Shown: one piece after another, positions 7,682 to 17,955 of the stretch
How positions within the stretch are numbered: position 1 is the first letter of the stretch
Layout of the letters: each line of letters starts with the position of its first letter
Source: Thalassobius sp. I31.1
Lineage (GTDB): Bacteria > Pseudomonadota > Alphaproteobacteria > Rhodobacterales > Rhodobacteraceae
Assembly (NCBI RefSeq): GCF_003031585.1
Contig: NZ_PWAA01000011.1
Span: 186,001-250,000 of the forward strand
DNA: 64,000 bases
Direction of reading: 5' to 3'
Translations under genes and position numbers: made by a program
Notes under the pieces: model-generated
What the model was told of the DNA's origin: nothing
What the model saw: only the letters and a program-made list of their open reading frames with translations
Database searches by the model: none

Positions 7682-8157
7682 GTATTAGCTACCCTATTGG
7701 AGAAAGCGGGCAATTCCTGATCCTAGAACAAAATGTTCTTGATCACTTTATCAAATGGCGACAGTCGGAACCGAAAATGCCTGAAGCTGGCGGGCAATTA
7801 TTTGGTGCGGTCGAAGGCCAATGCATCAAAGTCGAGCTGGCAACCGGTCCGAGGCGTTCCGACCGACGAGGACGTTTCTTTTTTATCGCAGACCGTCTTG
7901 CGGAACGCCGGGAGATCGGAAAGTTGCACAAATCTGGGCTGCATTACTTCGGAGATTGGCACACTCACCCGCAATCCATTCCCACCCCTTCTGGAACTGA
8001 CATTTCATCAATGGCTGACATGTTCGCTCGCTCAAAGCAGGACTTGACTGCTTTCTTGATGGTGATTGTCGGCACTGCTGAGTTTCCTGAGGGATTGCAT
8101 GTGTCAATTCATGAGGCCAATGCATGGTCTGCCTTGAATGTAGAGCGTGAAGCCTAG
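7678..8157 (+). CDS. cap3: Cap3, JAMM deconjugating protease of CBASS
   Basis: Predicted metal-dependent isopeptidase that removes the Cap2-made conjugates from the CD-NTase and so resets the system. The 159-residue protein has a complete JAB/JAMM active site: glutamate E36 in PEAGGQLFG, histidines H95 and H97 in DWHTHP, serine S105 and aspartate D108 in SGTD. The start at 7678 overlaps the cap2 stop as ATGA, so translation is coupled; a longer frame starting at 7639 lies inside cap2 and is not needed. Presence of both Cap2 and Cap3 defines this as a type II-A CBASS layout. The operon ends here: the next gene is convergent. Confidence 0.9.
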   Translation: MSISYPIGESGQFLILEQNVLDHFIKWRQSEPKMPEAGGQLFGAVEGQCIKVELATGPRRSDRRGRFFFIADRLAERREIGKLHKSGLHYFGDWHTHPQSIPTPSGTDISSMADMFARSKQDLTAFLMVIVGTAEFPEGLHVSIHEANAWSALNVEREA

Positions 8158-8253
8158 CACGTCACCCGACTTTTGGCATGCAGCGAATGACGGCAAAGCG
8201 GGCTGCGACTGCAGCATCTTGACCGATCGGCGAACGGCAGCTTTGGGCCGATT

Positions 8254-8682
8254 TCATCCAAACAGATCGCCCTGTCTGGTCAGTAGCTCATTGATGCGAT
8301 TGAGATGCGCGAAGCCGTTGCTGAGGTGCGCGAATTTGAGGGATATTGAGAGATAAGGGCAGTTTGTGGCGCTGCGGTCTACGGTCAGGCCTGCGCGTCT
8401 CAGGTTGCGGATTTCGGACGCGACCTCACGATAGCGGCTGAGATCGGATGTGATGTCACCGGCAACTTTGGCCTTCATGGCGCGCAGCTTTGTGGATCTT
8501 GCGGGTTCGTCCATACGGTCCACGGCGTCGATATCCTCGGCCATGTAGCCTGTAAACCTTGCTGCGATCACATAGCCACGGATGGCTTTGGGTTTCAAAA
8601 TGCTACCGCCAAGGCGGTAATACCAGTAGTGGCCGACTGAATATCCTTCATGTGTAATGTGCGTTTGTAGGTGGCGTTTCAT
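8254..8682 (-). CDS. Small basic protein of unknown function
   Basis: A 142-residue protein I do not recognise. It is rich in arginine and lysine, and its second half is mostly helical (REVASEIRNLRRAG, then LNRINELLTRQGDLFG). There is no signal peptide or membrane segment. The ATG at 8682 is preferred over 8727 because AAAGGA stands 7 bases upstream. It converges on cap3 across about 95 bases. Small basic proteins of this type are common in roseobacter plasmids and islands; a nucleic-acid-binding role is only a guess. Confidence 0.5.
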   Translation of the reverse strand: MKRHLQTHITHEGYSVGHYWYYRLGGSILKPKAIRGYVIAARFTGYMAEDIDAVDRMDEPARSTKLRAMKAKVAGDITSDLSRYREVASEIRNLRRAGLTVDRSATNCPYLSISLKFAHLSNGFAHLNRINELLTRQGDLFG

Positions 8683-9029
8683 GTGATGTTCCTTTCGTTT
8701 GGTTTGATCTGCCCCGAAGGACGCCAAATGAAGGGCAGCGGGCGTAAGGCGAGCGGGTCATGGGCAACACGGGCGGCGCGGGCCGCCCATTGACCCCGAG
8801 ACGCCCGATGCCAAATTGGCGTGAGACCGTTCGGAACAGTTCAAACCGGAAAGAAACACCTAGGAGGCGTACGACATCGCTTCCACATGTGGATTGTAGG
8901 ACGGCTGCATGACCCTGTTTCTTATAGGTCATTCTGAAATTTGAGGCCGCTGATAGGAAAGCTACGGTTGCAGTTCTGGCCATGAGAGATCACGCTTCCA
9001 GACAAGATTAAAACCAACTTGAGCGCACC
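8683..9029. other. Divergent intergenic region
   Basis: This stretch separates two divergent island genes and carries both promoters. It holds a GC-rich hairpin near 8771-8789 (GGGCGGC facing GGCCGCCC) and the short palindrome CCACATGTGG near 8884-8893. The reading frames across it look like shadows. I see no RNA gene. Confidence 0.5.
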
Positions 9030-10088
9030 ATGACCACAGATTTTGACACAGAGATGATCCAAAACACTGTGCTGCGGACGCATTATCAGATGCTGGAGCG
9101 GCGGTTTGCGGAGATTTCGGGTTTTGTCGAACAGGCCTATGGCTTCAATAAACGCAAAATCAGTTCTGGATTTACGGCGTCCAATCAGGCTGGGGCGACG
9201 GCAAAGCGCACAGAAGACGGGTATTCCATTCGCATTTCCAGTGCTCTGCCGCAGGCCCTGAGCCTGCTGTTTGCGCATTTTCTGGCCGATCCGGAGGCCA
9301 TGCCATGGTTGGCTGCGAGTGATCCGAGTAACACAGACCCGCTGGCGCTAGAAGTCGCCCCCAACCCCGGTGATCTGACGGATCGCCAAAACGTTCACAT
9401 TCCCAATAACACCACACGTAATCAGGTCGCAGAGATCCTCGCTGATATCGCTGTGAACTTTGTTTTCATGCATGAGTTGGGGCATGTTTTGGCGGGGCAT
9501 ACTGATCTGCCGGGTACAGATGGAGAATTGCGAGAGATCACAGAGTTTTCTCTTGTAGAGCTTGCTGCGCCAGAACCATCGGAACAGGCGCGGGCATGGG
9601 AATATGAAGCGGATGTAGTGGGCGCAGGTCTGATGAGCACGCAGATTGATGCGCTGATTGCCATGGCCCGTGCAGATGACGACAACAGTCGCGAGATCTT
9701 CGGTCCACCACAGATCGCGGTTGAGCAATGCCTGTCGTTGACGGCCATCGCGCTCTACGCCCTGTTTCGATATCTGCGCGGAGCCAATCAGCGCCTGAAC
9801 CTGATCGGCAACCATCCCGACCCGCTGATCCGTGCCTTTTGCGTGCGGGACGCTCTGTATCAGGCGACCTCACAACGTCACGCGATCAACTCAGACTTAC
9901 TGGAGGAATTGCTCTCCGCCCGCTTTGAGGAATTTGATGATGCGCTGGAGGCAGCGAACATTCAGGCTGGCATGACGTTGGACGACACGGCAATTGAAGA
10001 GATCAATCAGCAGGTGTCAGCCCTGATCAGGTCGCGTAAAAAGCTGCGCCACCTGACCCGGGAATACCGATACATCGACTGGGACTAA
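9030..10088 (+). CDS. Predicted zinc metallopeptidase
   Basis: A 352-residue protein with a gluzincin-type active site: H148-E149-L150-G151-H152 in FMHELGHVLAG and a downstream acidic motif EYEAD at residues 191-195, which would supply the third zinc ligand. The surrounding pattern (helix carrying HExGH, then a second helix with ExxxD) resembles the M48 and related families, but the full-length sequence is not one I can name. No signal peptide or transmembrane helix is evident at the N-terminus; a weakly hydrophobic helix follows the active site (LTAIALYALFRYL). In defence islands, intracellular peptidases are sometimes effectors or activators, but nothing here links it directly to CBASS. It ends four bases into the convergent neighbour. 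Confidence 0.65.
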   Translation: MTTDFDTEMIQNTVLRTHYQMLERRFAEISGFVEQAYGFNKRKISSGFTASNQAGATAKRTEDGYSIRISSALPQALSLLFAHFLADPEAMPWLAASDPSNTDPLALEVAPNPGDLTDRQNVHIPNNTTRNQVAEILADIAVNFVFMHELGHVLAGHTDLPGTDGELREITEFSLVELAAPEPSEQARAWEYEADVVGAGLMSTQIDALIAMARADDDNSREIFGPPQIAVEQCLSLTAIALYALFRYLRGANQRLNLIGNHPDPLIRAFCVRDALYQATSQRHAINSDLLEELLSARFEEFDDALEAANIQAGMTLDDTAIEEINQQVSALIRSRKKLRHLTREYRYIDWD

Positions 10089-10810
10089 CCATGTTCGCGA
10101 AACTCAACGGACACATGGTGTAGTTCAAAAGAACCGCTTTCATATGCATCTGGCGCTTTCGAGATAAAATCCTCCTCGACCTGATCTGCGATCACGATGA
10201 CAAAGTGATGCATGTCGTCATGCTGTCTCTCGATAATATGGGCAGGATCACCATTCTCCATCTGAGGCAAGGCGATCTGTGTGCCTTGCTTCCTGAGCCA
10301 GTGCTGTGTTTTTGACAGCGGAAACCCATACCATTTTTCGCGGTAGACCTGATAACCCATACAGAACCCGGATCGGCTGGCATTCAATTCAAGTGTGAAG
10401 GGTTCACCCAAAGCCAGTACATTATGGCCCTCAGTCGCCTCTGTCTCAAACGTCACCAGATCTCGGGCGCGGGATTTGGGCTGGACGTGCAACTGCCCCG
10501 TGATGCCATGATCTGCCAGATACTCACCCCAGATCGTGCTCGCTGAGATTGGGAAAATCTCTGGCTCGGTCGCATGAGCAAGATCGCGATGGTTCTCCTC
10601 AATCCACTGCGCAATCATCTTTGCGGTCTTACGGCCAATTGTGCCGTGGTTAAAGTTGGTCTCATAGCCCGCGCCACGAACGCCATAATTCCCCGTCGCC
10701 TGCGCGACAACGCCAAGAATATTGGTGTCGGCCTGATCCGCGATAGCACGCGCGACCCGGTACAGAGCCTTGCGTTCTTCCACGGTTGCGTTCAGCCAAT
10801 CCACACGCAT
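10085..10810 (-). CDS. Unknown island protein
   Basis: A 241-residue protein without a recognised family. The N-terminal part is helical and could hold a DNA- or protein-binding domain (IGRKTAKMIAQWIEENH). The C-terminal half is beta-rich (LALGEPFTLELNAS, then GYQVYREKWYGFPLS), loosely like DUF4384-type folds. The start is well supported by TTGGAGG five bases before the ATG. Its end overlaps the end of the metallopeptidase gene by four bases on the opposite strand, so the two are not one operon. Confidence 0.5.
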   Translation of the reverse strand: MRVDWLNATVEERKALYRVARAIADQADTNILGVVAQATGNYGVRGAGYETNFNHGTIGRKTAKMIAQWIEENHRDLAHATEPEIFPISASTIWGEYLADHGITGQLHVQPKSRARDLVTFETEATEGHNVLALGEPFTLELNASRSGFCMGYQVYREKWYGFPLSKTQHWLRKQGTQIALPQMENGDPAHIIERQHDDMHHFVIVIADQVEEDFISKAPDAYESGSFELHHVSVEFREHG

Positions 10811-10907
10811 TTTACCTCCAATAACCTGTTCAATACCCCGGGACAGAAATGAGAGCCCGATTTAGCCTGCCTGCACGCGTATGTAACCACAGGCGTTTTT
10901 GCTTTGG

Positions 10908-10931
10908 AAGATGGGATGTTTATCCTATCTT
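10908..10931. promoter_or_regulatory. Inverted repeat before recombinase operon
   Basis: AAGATGGGAT and ATCCTATCTT form 10-base arms with one mismatch around a 4-base centre. The site lies about 70 bases upstream of the first gene of the recombinase operon, a suitable place for an operator or an early hairpin. No binding protein is identified. Confidence 0.4.
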
Positions 10932-11002
10932 GTTCCACTTCTGTTCACCCAGATGAGCAGAAACAAAGCAATCACGCCCCCGAGGCAGGAAGGACAGGCC
11001 GG

Positions 11003-11313
11003 ATGAGCCAGACCCACAAAGACACGACCCAACCCCCAAGCCTCACCATCGATTGGGAGGCCTATCTGCCATTCTTTGAGGATGCCGATATCTCAGAGGC
11101 GCAAAAACGGGAACTGATTGAGACATTATGGGGCGTGATGACAGCCTTTGTTGATCTCGGCTTTGGCATTCATCCCGTGCAGCAAGCTTGTGGAAAAACG
11201 GATGATTATACGCCGGACCTTCTGACAAATATGCTATCCTGTGACCACCCCAAACCCATCGAAACAAATACCACCGCTGCGCAATTTGGCAAAGCTACTG
11301 GAAAGGAATCCAA

Positions 11314-11317
<4 letters not shown>
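11003..11317 (+). CDS. Small acidic protein preceding recombinase
   Basis: A 104-residue soluble protein with no recognised domain (DWEAYLPFFEDADISEAQKR, then FVDLGFGIHPVQQACG). The ATG at 11003 is used because AGGAAGGA lies shortly upstream; the frame is open to 10904 but the extra residues are not protein-like. It overlaps the recombinase by ATGA, so the two are co-translated, and a role in controlling or assisting the recombinase is plausible. In many roseobacter islands a gene of this size precedes the large serine recombinase; that is recollection, not something shown here. Confidence 0.55.
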
Positions 11318-12906
<1,589 letters not shown>

Positions 12907-13014
12907 CCCGATATAGCCGCCCCTTGAAAGTGACGCAATCGGGAAATGGCCTGGTGTCCAAATTACTTCTTCCGGGCCATTTCCTTTGCGTTACGATGCA
13001 ATCGCAATCACGAT

Positions 13015-13290
13015 TTACTGTGGGTCAGGCAGACCGGTTGGGTCACGTGGACGGTCATCATCGTCCCAGGGGCCGCAGTTTTCATGGGATGGATCACAAC
13101 CATCATCCACCGGTTCGCAGGCTGTGGACGTTGAATCCAATTCATAGCCACCAACACACCCCGTTGCGACACCCAGCTTATTGAATATGGGTTCCGGATG
13201 AATGACCGGGCGGGGTTCTGGTTGCTGTGCACATGCTCCCAAAACAAAAACCAAACTTGTTACAACTGCTGAAAGTTTTTTAATGCTCAT
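13015..13290 (-). CDS. Small lipoprotein
   Basis: A 91-residue predicted lipoprotein. The signal peptide has a basic start (MSIKK), a hydrophobic stretch and a lipobox VLGAC, so the mature protein would begin at the cysteine at residue 20. The rest is short, rich in proline, aspartate and cysteine (CEPVDDGCDPSHENCGPWDD) and probably lacks a compact large domain. It is the first gene on the core side of the tRNA. No function can be assigned. Confidence 0.7.
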   Translation of the reverse strand: MSIKKLSAVVTSLVFVLGACAQQPEPRPVIHPEPIFNKLGVATGCVGGYELDSTSTACEPVDDGCDPSHENCGPWDDDDRPRDPTGLPDPQ

Positions 13291-13342
13291 TGGCTTATTC
13301 CTGATTTCTTGCGTCCGGCCTGTTTCTGTTGAATGAAACTTA

Positions 13343-13414
13343 ACCTGCTGTCTGTCAGAACAGAGCTGGCAGCCCCTGTACGACCGGTCGCATTACGGAG
13401 GACAGACAGCAGGT
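13343..13414. repeat. Perfect 14-base inverted repeat, 44-base loop
   Basis: ACCTGCTGTCTGTC at 13343-13356 is exactly complementary to GACAGACAGCAGGT at 13401-13414. The loop contains the palindrome CGACCGGTCG. There is no run of T on either side, so it is not a plain terminator. It may be a structured RNA, a regulatory site for the LysR gene 100 bases on, or a remnant of a small mobile element. Confidence 0.6.
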
Positions 13415-13515
13415 CTTGCTTGCGCTTCTTTCCTATAACGTGTCAGCATCAGGCAATTAAGAGCGCATGACGCACAAGCATCCTGCAAATTTGCATGACA
13501 TGACTGAGGAAACAT

Positions 13516-14406
13516 ATGCACCCGGATTGGAGCCATCTGAAAATTGTTCTGGCCATTCATCGCGCTGGCAATCTGACCGCTGCTGCGCGGTTGTTGAATA
13601 TGGATCAGACAACCGTCGGCCGGAGGTTGTCGGCGCTTGAGGCGCAGCTTGGCGCGACATTGTTTGTGCGTTCGAAAAACGGGTTCTCGGTGACAAGACA
13701 GGGAGAACTGGTCACCACACACGCACTGGCCATTGAGAAAACCGTTTCTCAAATGCAGAACGACCTGATCAGTGATGATGAAGGTGTTACCGGCATTCTG
13801 CGTCTGCAGGGGAATGTCTGGATGCTGGAACGACTGGCTGAAACCGAAGCTCATATGCTTTTGGCTGACCATCCCCAACTGGAACTGCGCCTGTCTGGCC
13901 GCCTGCCCCCGGCAAGCCTGTCCGGGGAGGCCACGATATCGCTTTGGTTTGATGCGCCTGCGGTGCACTCTGGCTTCACGACCCCCCTGTGTTCTGTGCC
14001 CTATGGGGTGTTTGAATCGATCTCGTCACCACCTGCCCCGGACCGGTGGGTCATGTTCAAAGATGATGAAGTCACCGGCCCAAGCATTGCGCATGAAATC
14101 CGGCGCCGGATCGGCCCGGACAGAACAGTCCGCATGACGGCGACGGACGCAAACCTGCTGCGCGGGGCGATACGCAATGGTGTTGGACGCGGGATCCTTC
14201 CCTGGTGCGTGGCCAGGGAAGATCCGGAACTGCACTGTCTGTCCGGGGACAGGCCCGAAGTCGAACGCCAGCTGTTTGCGCATCTGCATCCGGACACGGT
14301 TGACACCAAACGGGTTCAACTTGTCCTGAACTGGCTGCGCCGGGTTTTACCGCCTTTGCTTATGAGCCGGGATGTGGCGGAACAGGCACGGCCGAAACGG
14401 AAATAG
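13516..14406 (+). CDS. LysR-family transcriptional regulator
   Basis: A 296-residue regulator. The N-terminal winged helix-turn-helix is typical of the family (AGNLTAAARLLNMDQTTVGRR at about residues 18-38, followed by LEAQLGATLFVR), and the remainder is a substrate-binding-like effector domain. Regulators of this type usually control a neighbouring gene with a small-molecule inducer. The next gene, a cobalamin-binding protein, is convergent rather than divergent, so its target is unclear. The domain seems to lack some of the usual C-terminal core, but length is close to the family norm. RBS: GAGGAAACAT before the ATG. Confidence 0.88.
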   Translation: MHPDWSHLKIVLAIHRAGNLTAAARLLNMDQTTVGRRLSALEAQLGATLFVRSKNGFSVTRQGELVTTHALAIEKTVSQMQNDLISDDEGVTGILRLQGNVWMLERLAETEAHMLLADHPQLELRLSGRLPPASLSGEATISLWFDAPAVHSGFTTPLCSVPYGVFESISSPPAPDRWVMFKDDEVTGPSIAHEIRRRIGPDRTVRMTATDANLLRGAIRNGVGRGILPWCVAREDPELHCLSGDRPEVERQLFAHLHPDTVDTKRVQLVLNWLRRVLPPLLMSRDVAEQARPKRK

Positions 14407-14416
14407 CGCGCGGGTC

Positions 14417-16150
14417 TCAGATGATCGACGCCAGGATCTGAGAGAATTCATCAAGGTCCTGACAAGGATATACGCCTGCGTCACGCAGGGCATCGGTAAC
14501 ATCAACCGGAAGGCCGGTGTTGCTGTCTTGTGGCACTTCGTTCAGGCGCCCGCCGATAAATACCGGACGAGACAGGCCTTCTTTTTCAAGCGCGGACAGC
14601 AGTTCCTTTGTGCTGCGAAGCGCGACGCCGTTCCAGGTGGAAAGTGCTATAATATCAGCATCCTGAGCAAGCGCGGCAAGGTCTGACATATTGGCTGAAA
14701 CACCGCCATCCACAACCGTCAGACCGCAGGTTTCAAAAACCATATCCATCAGGATTTTTGCATGTTCATGCACGTCGCCACAGGCGGTCAGAATACGAAG
14801 CTTCTGTTTTGCCAGATCTTTCAGGCGCACACCTGTTTCGCTGTCGCGGATCTTTTCAGCCTTTTCGCGCAGTTCAAGAAATGTTGTGGCCGGAACGATG
14901 GGGGTCTTTGCGCCAAATCGGGCTTCAATTTCTCGCGCGCCCATACGACGCAGGGCAAGCAACATCTGAAACGGATCCTGTGTATCCACGCCACCATCTT
15001 CCAGCCCCTGCATCGCCTTCTGTGCAAACGCCTGTGCGCCCGTCAGAATTTCATCCCGGACCTGCGCGACTGTATTCAGATCCATCAAAGGACCGAACCC
15101 AGGGGCAAGCGTAGCCAGACGTGCAAGGTTCAACTGCGCATCAATCACCTCATCCGGGGCCGGAATGCGGGTGTTTTCGGTTACCGGCACCGGGTTTACA
15201 GCGTGACCAGAGGGCAGATGATTTTGTGCAAGAATGTCGGGCAGAAGATAGCTGGCAAGGCTTGCGTAATTTTCAGCGGCATCCCCTTCATAAAGCACCG
15301 TTGCGCCGTAAACCTGCGACCCGGGCGTATCCCCAAGAACCTGGGTCAGGGCCTGTTGGAACGCGATACGCGTGACCGGATCGGTGAAGTGATGCCCATA
15401 ACACACCGTATAGGCTGCCCCGCAAAGCGTTGATACAATGTGTTTTTCCACCATGGCCATACCAAGGGCGGAACAGAGATCATGGACGGATGCCGCAAAC
15501 CCATCGTCAAGATTGGAATGCACCAGAACCTCAACCTCCTGCGCTGCGATCAGGCCCAGGGCGCGAACCGTTTCCGCGGTGGCGGCGATGTCGTCGTTAT
15601 CCCCTGGCAGGCGGAAGGTGAAATACTGGCCAAGGTTGCCAAGGGTCGTTGCGCCTGCGGCCAGCGCATATTTCGTATTTTCAAAGGCCCCCGGAAACCC
15701 AAGCATGAAATCGCCAAAATGCATCGCGGCGGGGACAGATTCAGTTATGCGGCGGAAATCGTCAGGGCCATCAAGGATAACACCGGTGCCACGCATTCCC
15801 CCTGCCCGATCCGCCGCTTTATGGCCCATGGACCAATCAAGACACATGCCGAAACGATCAACACGCACGCCCTTTTCCGCACAGGTTTGGTGAATTTCGC
15901 GCAGCGCACCCAGTGTGGTTTCAAGGGAGCGATAACCAAGGTGGGCGTGCTGCATCACACGGCCTTCCGCCATCATACGACGCTTGTATTCTGCTTCTGA
16001 CGTTACCTGAAACGCGCGCTGAAAGGCTGCGGGTTGGACCTGCCACTGCTGCGCGGCAGCACGGCCCTCGGCCAGAAGATCAGCGCCCCGGGGCAGATCA
16101 TCCTGCCCCCGAAGCGCGTCATGTTCAATTGGATCAGGCGAAGAGCTCAT
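14417..16150 (-). CDS. Cobalamin-binding protein, mutase-like
   Basis: A 577-residue protein with two parts. The C-terminal domain (about 450-577) is a B12-binding Rossmann fold: D459-V-H461-E-H-A matches the D-x-H-x-x-G motif except that the final glycine is alanine, followed by STW in place of S-x-L and by GG in VFIGGRLNE. H461 could be the lower cobalt ligand. The N-terminal 430 residues look like a TIM barrel (LGFPGAFENTKYALAAGATT, then NLGQYFTFRLPGDND) and recall the epsilon subunit of glutamate mutase, though only weakly. Substrate is unknown. The ATG at 16150 (GGAA 7 bases upstream) overlaps sufS by 17 bases, placing it at the end of the suf operon. Confidence 0.7.
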   Translation of the reverse strand: MSSSPDPIEHDALRGQDDLPRGADLLAEGRAAAQQWQVQPAAFQRAFQVTSEAEYKRRMMAEGRVMQHAHLGYRSLETTLGALREIHQTCAEKGVRVDRFGMCLDWSMGHKAADRAGGMRGTGVILDGPDDFRRITESVPAAMHFGDFMLGFPGAFENTKYALAAGATTLGNLGQYFTFRLPGDNDDIAATAETVRALGLIAAQEVEVLVHSNLDDGFAASVHDLCSALGMAMVEKHIVSTLCGAAYTVCYGHHFTDPVTRIAFQQALTQVLGDTPGSQVYGATVLYEGDAAENYASLASYLLPDILAQNHLPSGHAVNPVPVTENTRIPAPDEVIDAQLNLARLATLAPGFGPLMDLNTVAQVRDEILTGAQAFAQKAMQGLEDGGVDTQDPFQMLLALRRMGAREIEARFGAKTPIVPATTFLELREKAEKIRDSETGVRLKDLAKQKLRILTACGDVHEHAKILMDMVFETCGLTVVDGGVSANMSDLAALAQDADIIALSTWNGVALRSTKELLSALEKEGLSRPVFIGGRLNEVPQDSNTGLPVDVTDALRDAGVYPCQDLDEFSQILASII

Positions 16151-17351
16151 GACAAAGTTCCAGCGCATCGACGAGCGTATCAACTTCGGCTTCCGTATTA
16201 TATAGCGCAAAGCTTGCCCGCGCGGTTGCCGGCACCCCAAGATATTCCATCAGAGGCTGGGCACAGTGATGGCCCGCCCGTACGGCCACACCGCGTTTGT
16301 CCAACACGGTGGACAGGTCATGGGCATGCGCCGCGCCTTCCATGGTGAACGAGAAAATCGCGCCCTTGGTCGCGGAATTACCCTGCACATTCAGCCAGTT
16401 GAGACCATCCAGTTTTGTGCGGGCATAGTCACGCAGTTTGCGTTCATGGGCTGCGACATTATCCATGCCCAGGTCCATCAGATATTCAAGCGCCGCGCCC
16501 AGCCCGATCATCTGAACGATACCTGGTGTGCCCGCTTCGAATTTCATGGGTGGATCATTGTAGGTCACCGCGTCACGGGACACTTCGCGGATCATATCGC
16601 CGCCACCCATGAAAGGTTGCATCTCTGCCATACGTTCCTTGCGCGCATAGATCGCGCCGGAACTGGATGGGCCATAAAGCTTGTGGCCTGTAATTGCGAA
16701 GAAATCACAGCCGATGTCTTTCACATTCACCGGCATGTGGACTGACGATTGCGACCCATCGACCATCACCGGTATGCCGCGAACACGCGCGAAATCACAG
16801 ATGGTTTTCACATCCACAACTGTGCCCAAAACATTGGACATATGGGTGATTGAGATCAGCTTTGTCTTATCCGTGACCGCGTCGATCACACGTTGCGGAT
16901 CGAGATCACCGTTGCTGTCAATTTCGACCCATTTGATCACAACACCCAGACGTTCACGCAGGAAATGCCAGGGCACGATATTGGCGTGGTGTTCCATGAC
17001 GGACAGGATGATTTCATCCCCCGCCTGCAGGTTCGCAGCGCCCCAGCCATAAGCCACCATATTGATGCCCTCAGTGGTGCCGGAATTCATGATGATTTCA
17101 TCTTCTTCCGCACCAAGAAAACGTGCAATCGTGCCGCGCACAGCCTCATATTTCTCGGTCGCGAGATTGGACAGATAGTGAAGCCCGCGATGGACGTTTG
17201 CGTATTCTTCGCCGTAGCCGCGCGTGACTGCGTCAATCACCACCTGCGGTTTTTGCGCGGACGCACCATTATCAAGGTAAGTCAGTGGCTTACCGTTTAC
17301 CTGACGTGACAGGATCGGAAAATCAGCGCGGATTTTTTCGACGTCATACAT
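16134..17351 (-). CDS. sufS: SufS cysteine desulfurase
   Basis: Group II cysteine desulfurase that takes sulfur from cysteine for Fe-S cluster assembly, using PLP. The 405-residue protein has the group II hallmarks: the PLP lysine in ITGHKLYGPSSSG, histidine-bearing SVMEHHANIVPW, and the short catalytic loop RAGHHCAQPLM with the active cysteine. The ATG at 17351 is chosen for its GGAAGGTG leader and because it gives the usual N-terminus (MYDVEKIRADFPIL). It follows the two YIP1 genes and overlaps the cobalamin-binding gene. No sufE or sufU partner is visible in the window. Confidence 0.95.
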   Translation of the reverse strand: MYDVEKIRADFPILSRQVNGKPLTYLDNGASAQKPQVVIDAVTRGYGEEYANVHRGLHYLSNLATEKYEAVRGTIARFLGAEEDEIIMNSGTTEGINMVAYGWGAANLQAGDEIILSVMEHHANIVPWHFLRERLGVVIKWVEIDSNGDLDPQRVIDAVTDKTKLISITHMSNVLGTVVDVKTICDFARVRGIPVMVDGSQSSVHMPVNVKDIGCDFFAITGHKLYGPSSSGAIYARKERMAEMQPFMGGGDMIREVSRDAVTYNDPPMKFEAGTPGIVQMIGLGAALEYLMDLGMDNVAAHERKLRDYARTKLDGLNWLNVQGNSATKGAIFSFTMEGAAHAHDLSTVLDKRGVAVRAGHHCAQPLMEYLGVPATARASFALYNTEAEVDTLVDALELCHELFA

Positions 17352-17355
17352 GGAT

Positions 17356-17955
17356 TCAGACACCTTCCAAAGGCACAAGGCCCAGAGAGATCATCAATGG
17401 CGCAAGCGCAAAGCTGATCAGAATTACTGCAACGCAACCCCAGAGGAAAACCGCCAAAGCCGACTTAAAACCGTGCACTTCAGCGACGAACTGGCACAAC
17501 TGCCAGATCAGAACGACCAGCGTGCTGAGGCCGAACATGACAGCAAACGCAGGCGATACAAGCGCAATCAGCAGCTGAAACAGGTTCAGAACGAACATAA
17601 TCAATTGCTGAAAGATGATCATCGTCAGAACGTCGTCAAAACTGCCCTGCCCGTGCGCAATTTTCCCGGCAACAACGGTTCCCAGAAACAACAAAAGCCC
17701 CTGACTGAGCAGAAGGATCAAGCCCAGACGAAACGGGCTGATCTGGCTGGCCTCTGTTCCGTCAGGCAGTTGGGGCTGAGGCAGGAAAGACCCGGTGATA
17801 TAGCTGACAACCACCGAAATCGTGCAGGTAAACAGCAAAAGCTGCCAAAGCGTCTGCCGCGAAATTCCAAGCGACAGAACCTGTGCCATCGCCGCGCGGG
17901 GTTCCTGAAAACTGCGCAGAAACAACTGCCAGAGATAAGCAAAGGAAAGTTGCAT
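17356..17955 (-). CDS. YIP1-family membrane protein
   Basis: A 199-residue integral membrane protein with about five hydrophobic helices and short loops. The pattern resembles the bacterial YIP1 domain family, whose function is not known. It begins one base inside the stop of the preceding YIP1-like gene (TGATG) and ends five bases before sufS, so it is translated within the suf operon. Its presence there may mean a membrane-linked role in Fe-S assembly or just co-transcription. Confidence 0.7.
   Translation of the reverse strand: MQLSFAYLWQLFLRSFQEPRAAMAQVLSLGISRQTLWQLLLFTCTISVVVSYITGSFLPQPQLPDGTEASQISPFRLGLILLLSQGLLLFLGTVVAGKIAHGQGSFDDVLTMIIFQQLIMFVLNLFQLLIALVSPAFAVMFGLSTLVVLIWQLCQFVAEVHGFKSALAVFLWGCVAVILISFALAPLMISLGLVPLEGV

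Noticed and set aside
14762-16000. Several long plus-strand frames opposite the cobalamin-binding gene
   Set aside because: They are antisense shadows in a GC-biased gene; the minus-strand product has clear B12-binding motifs.
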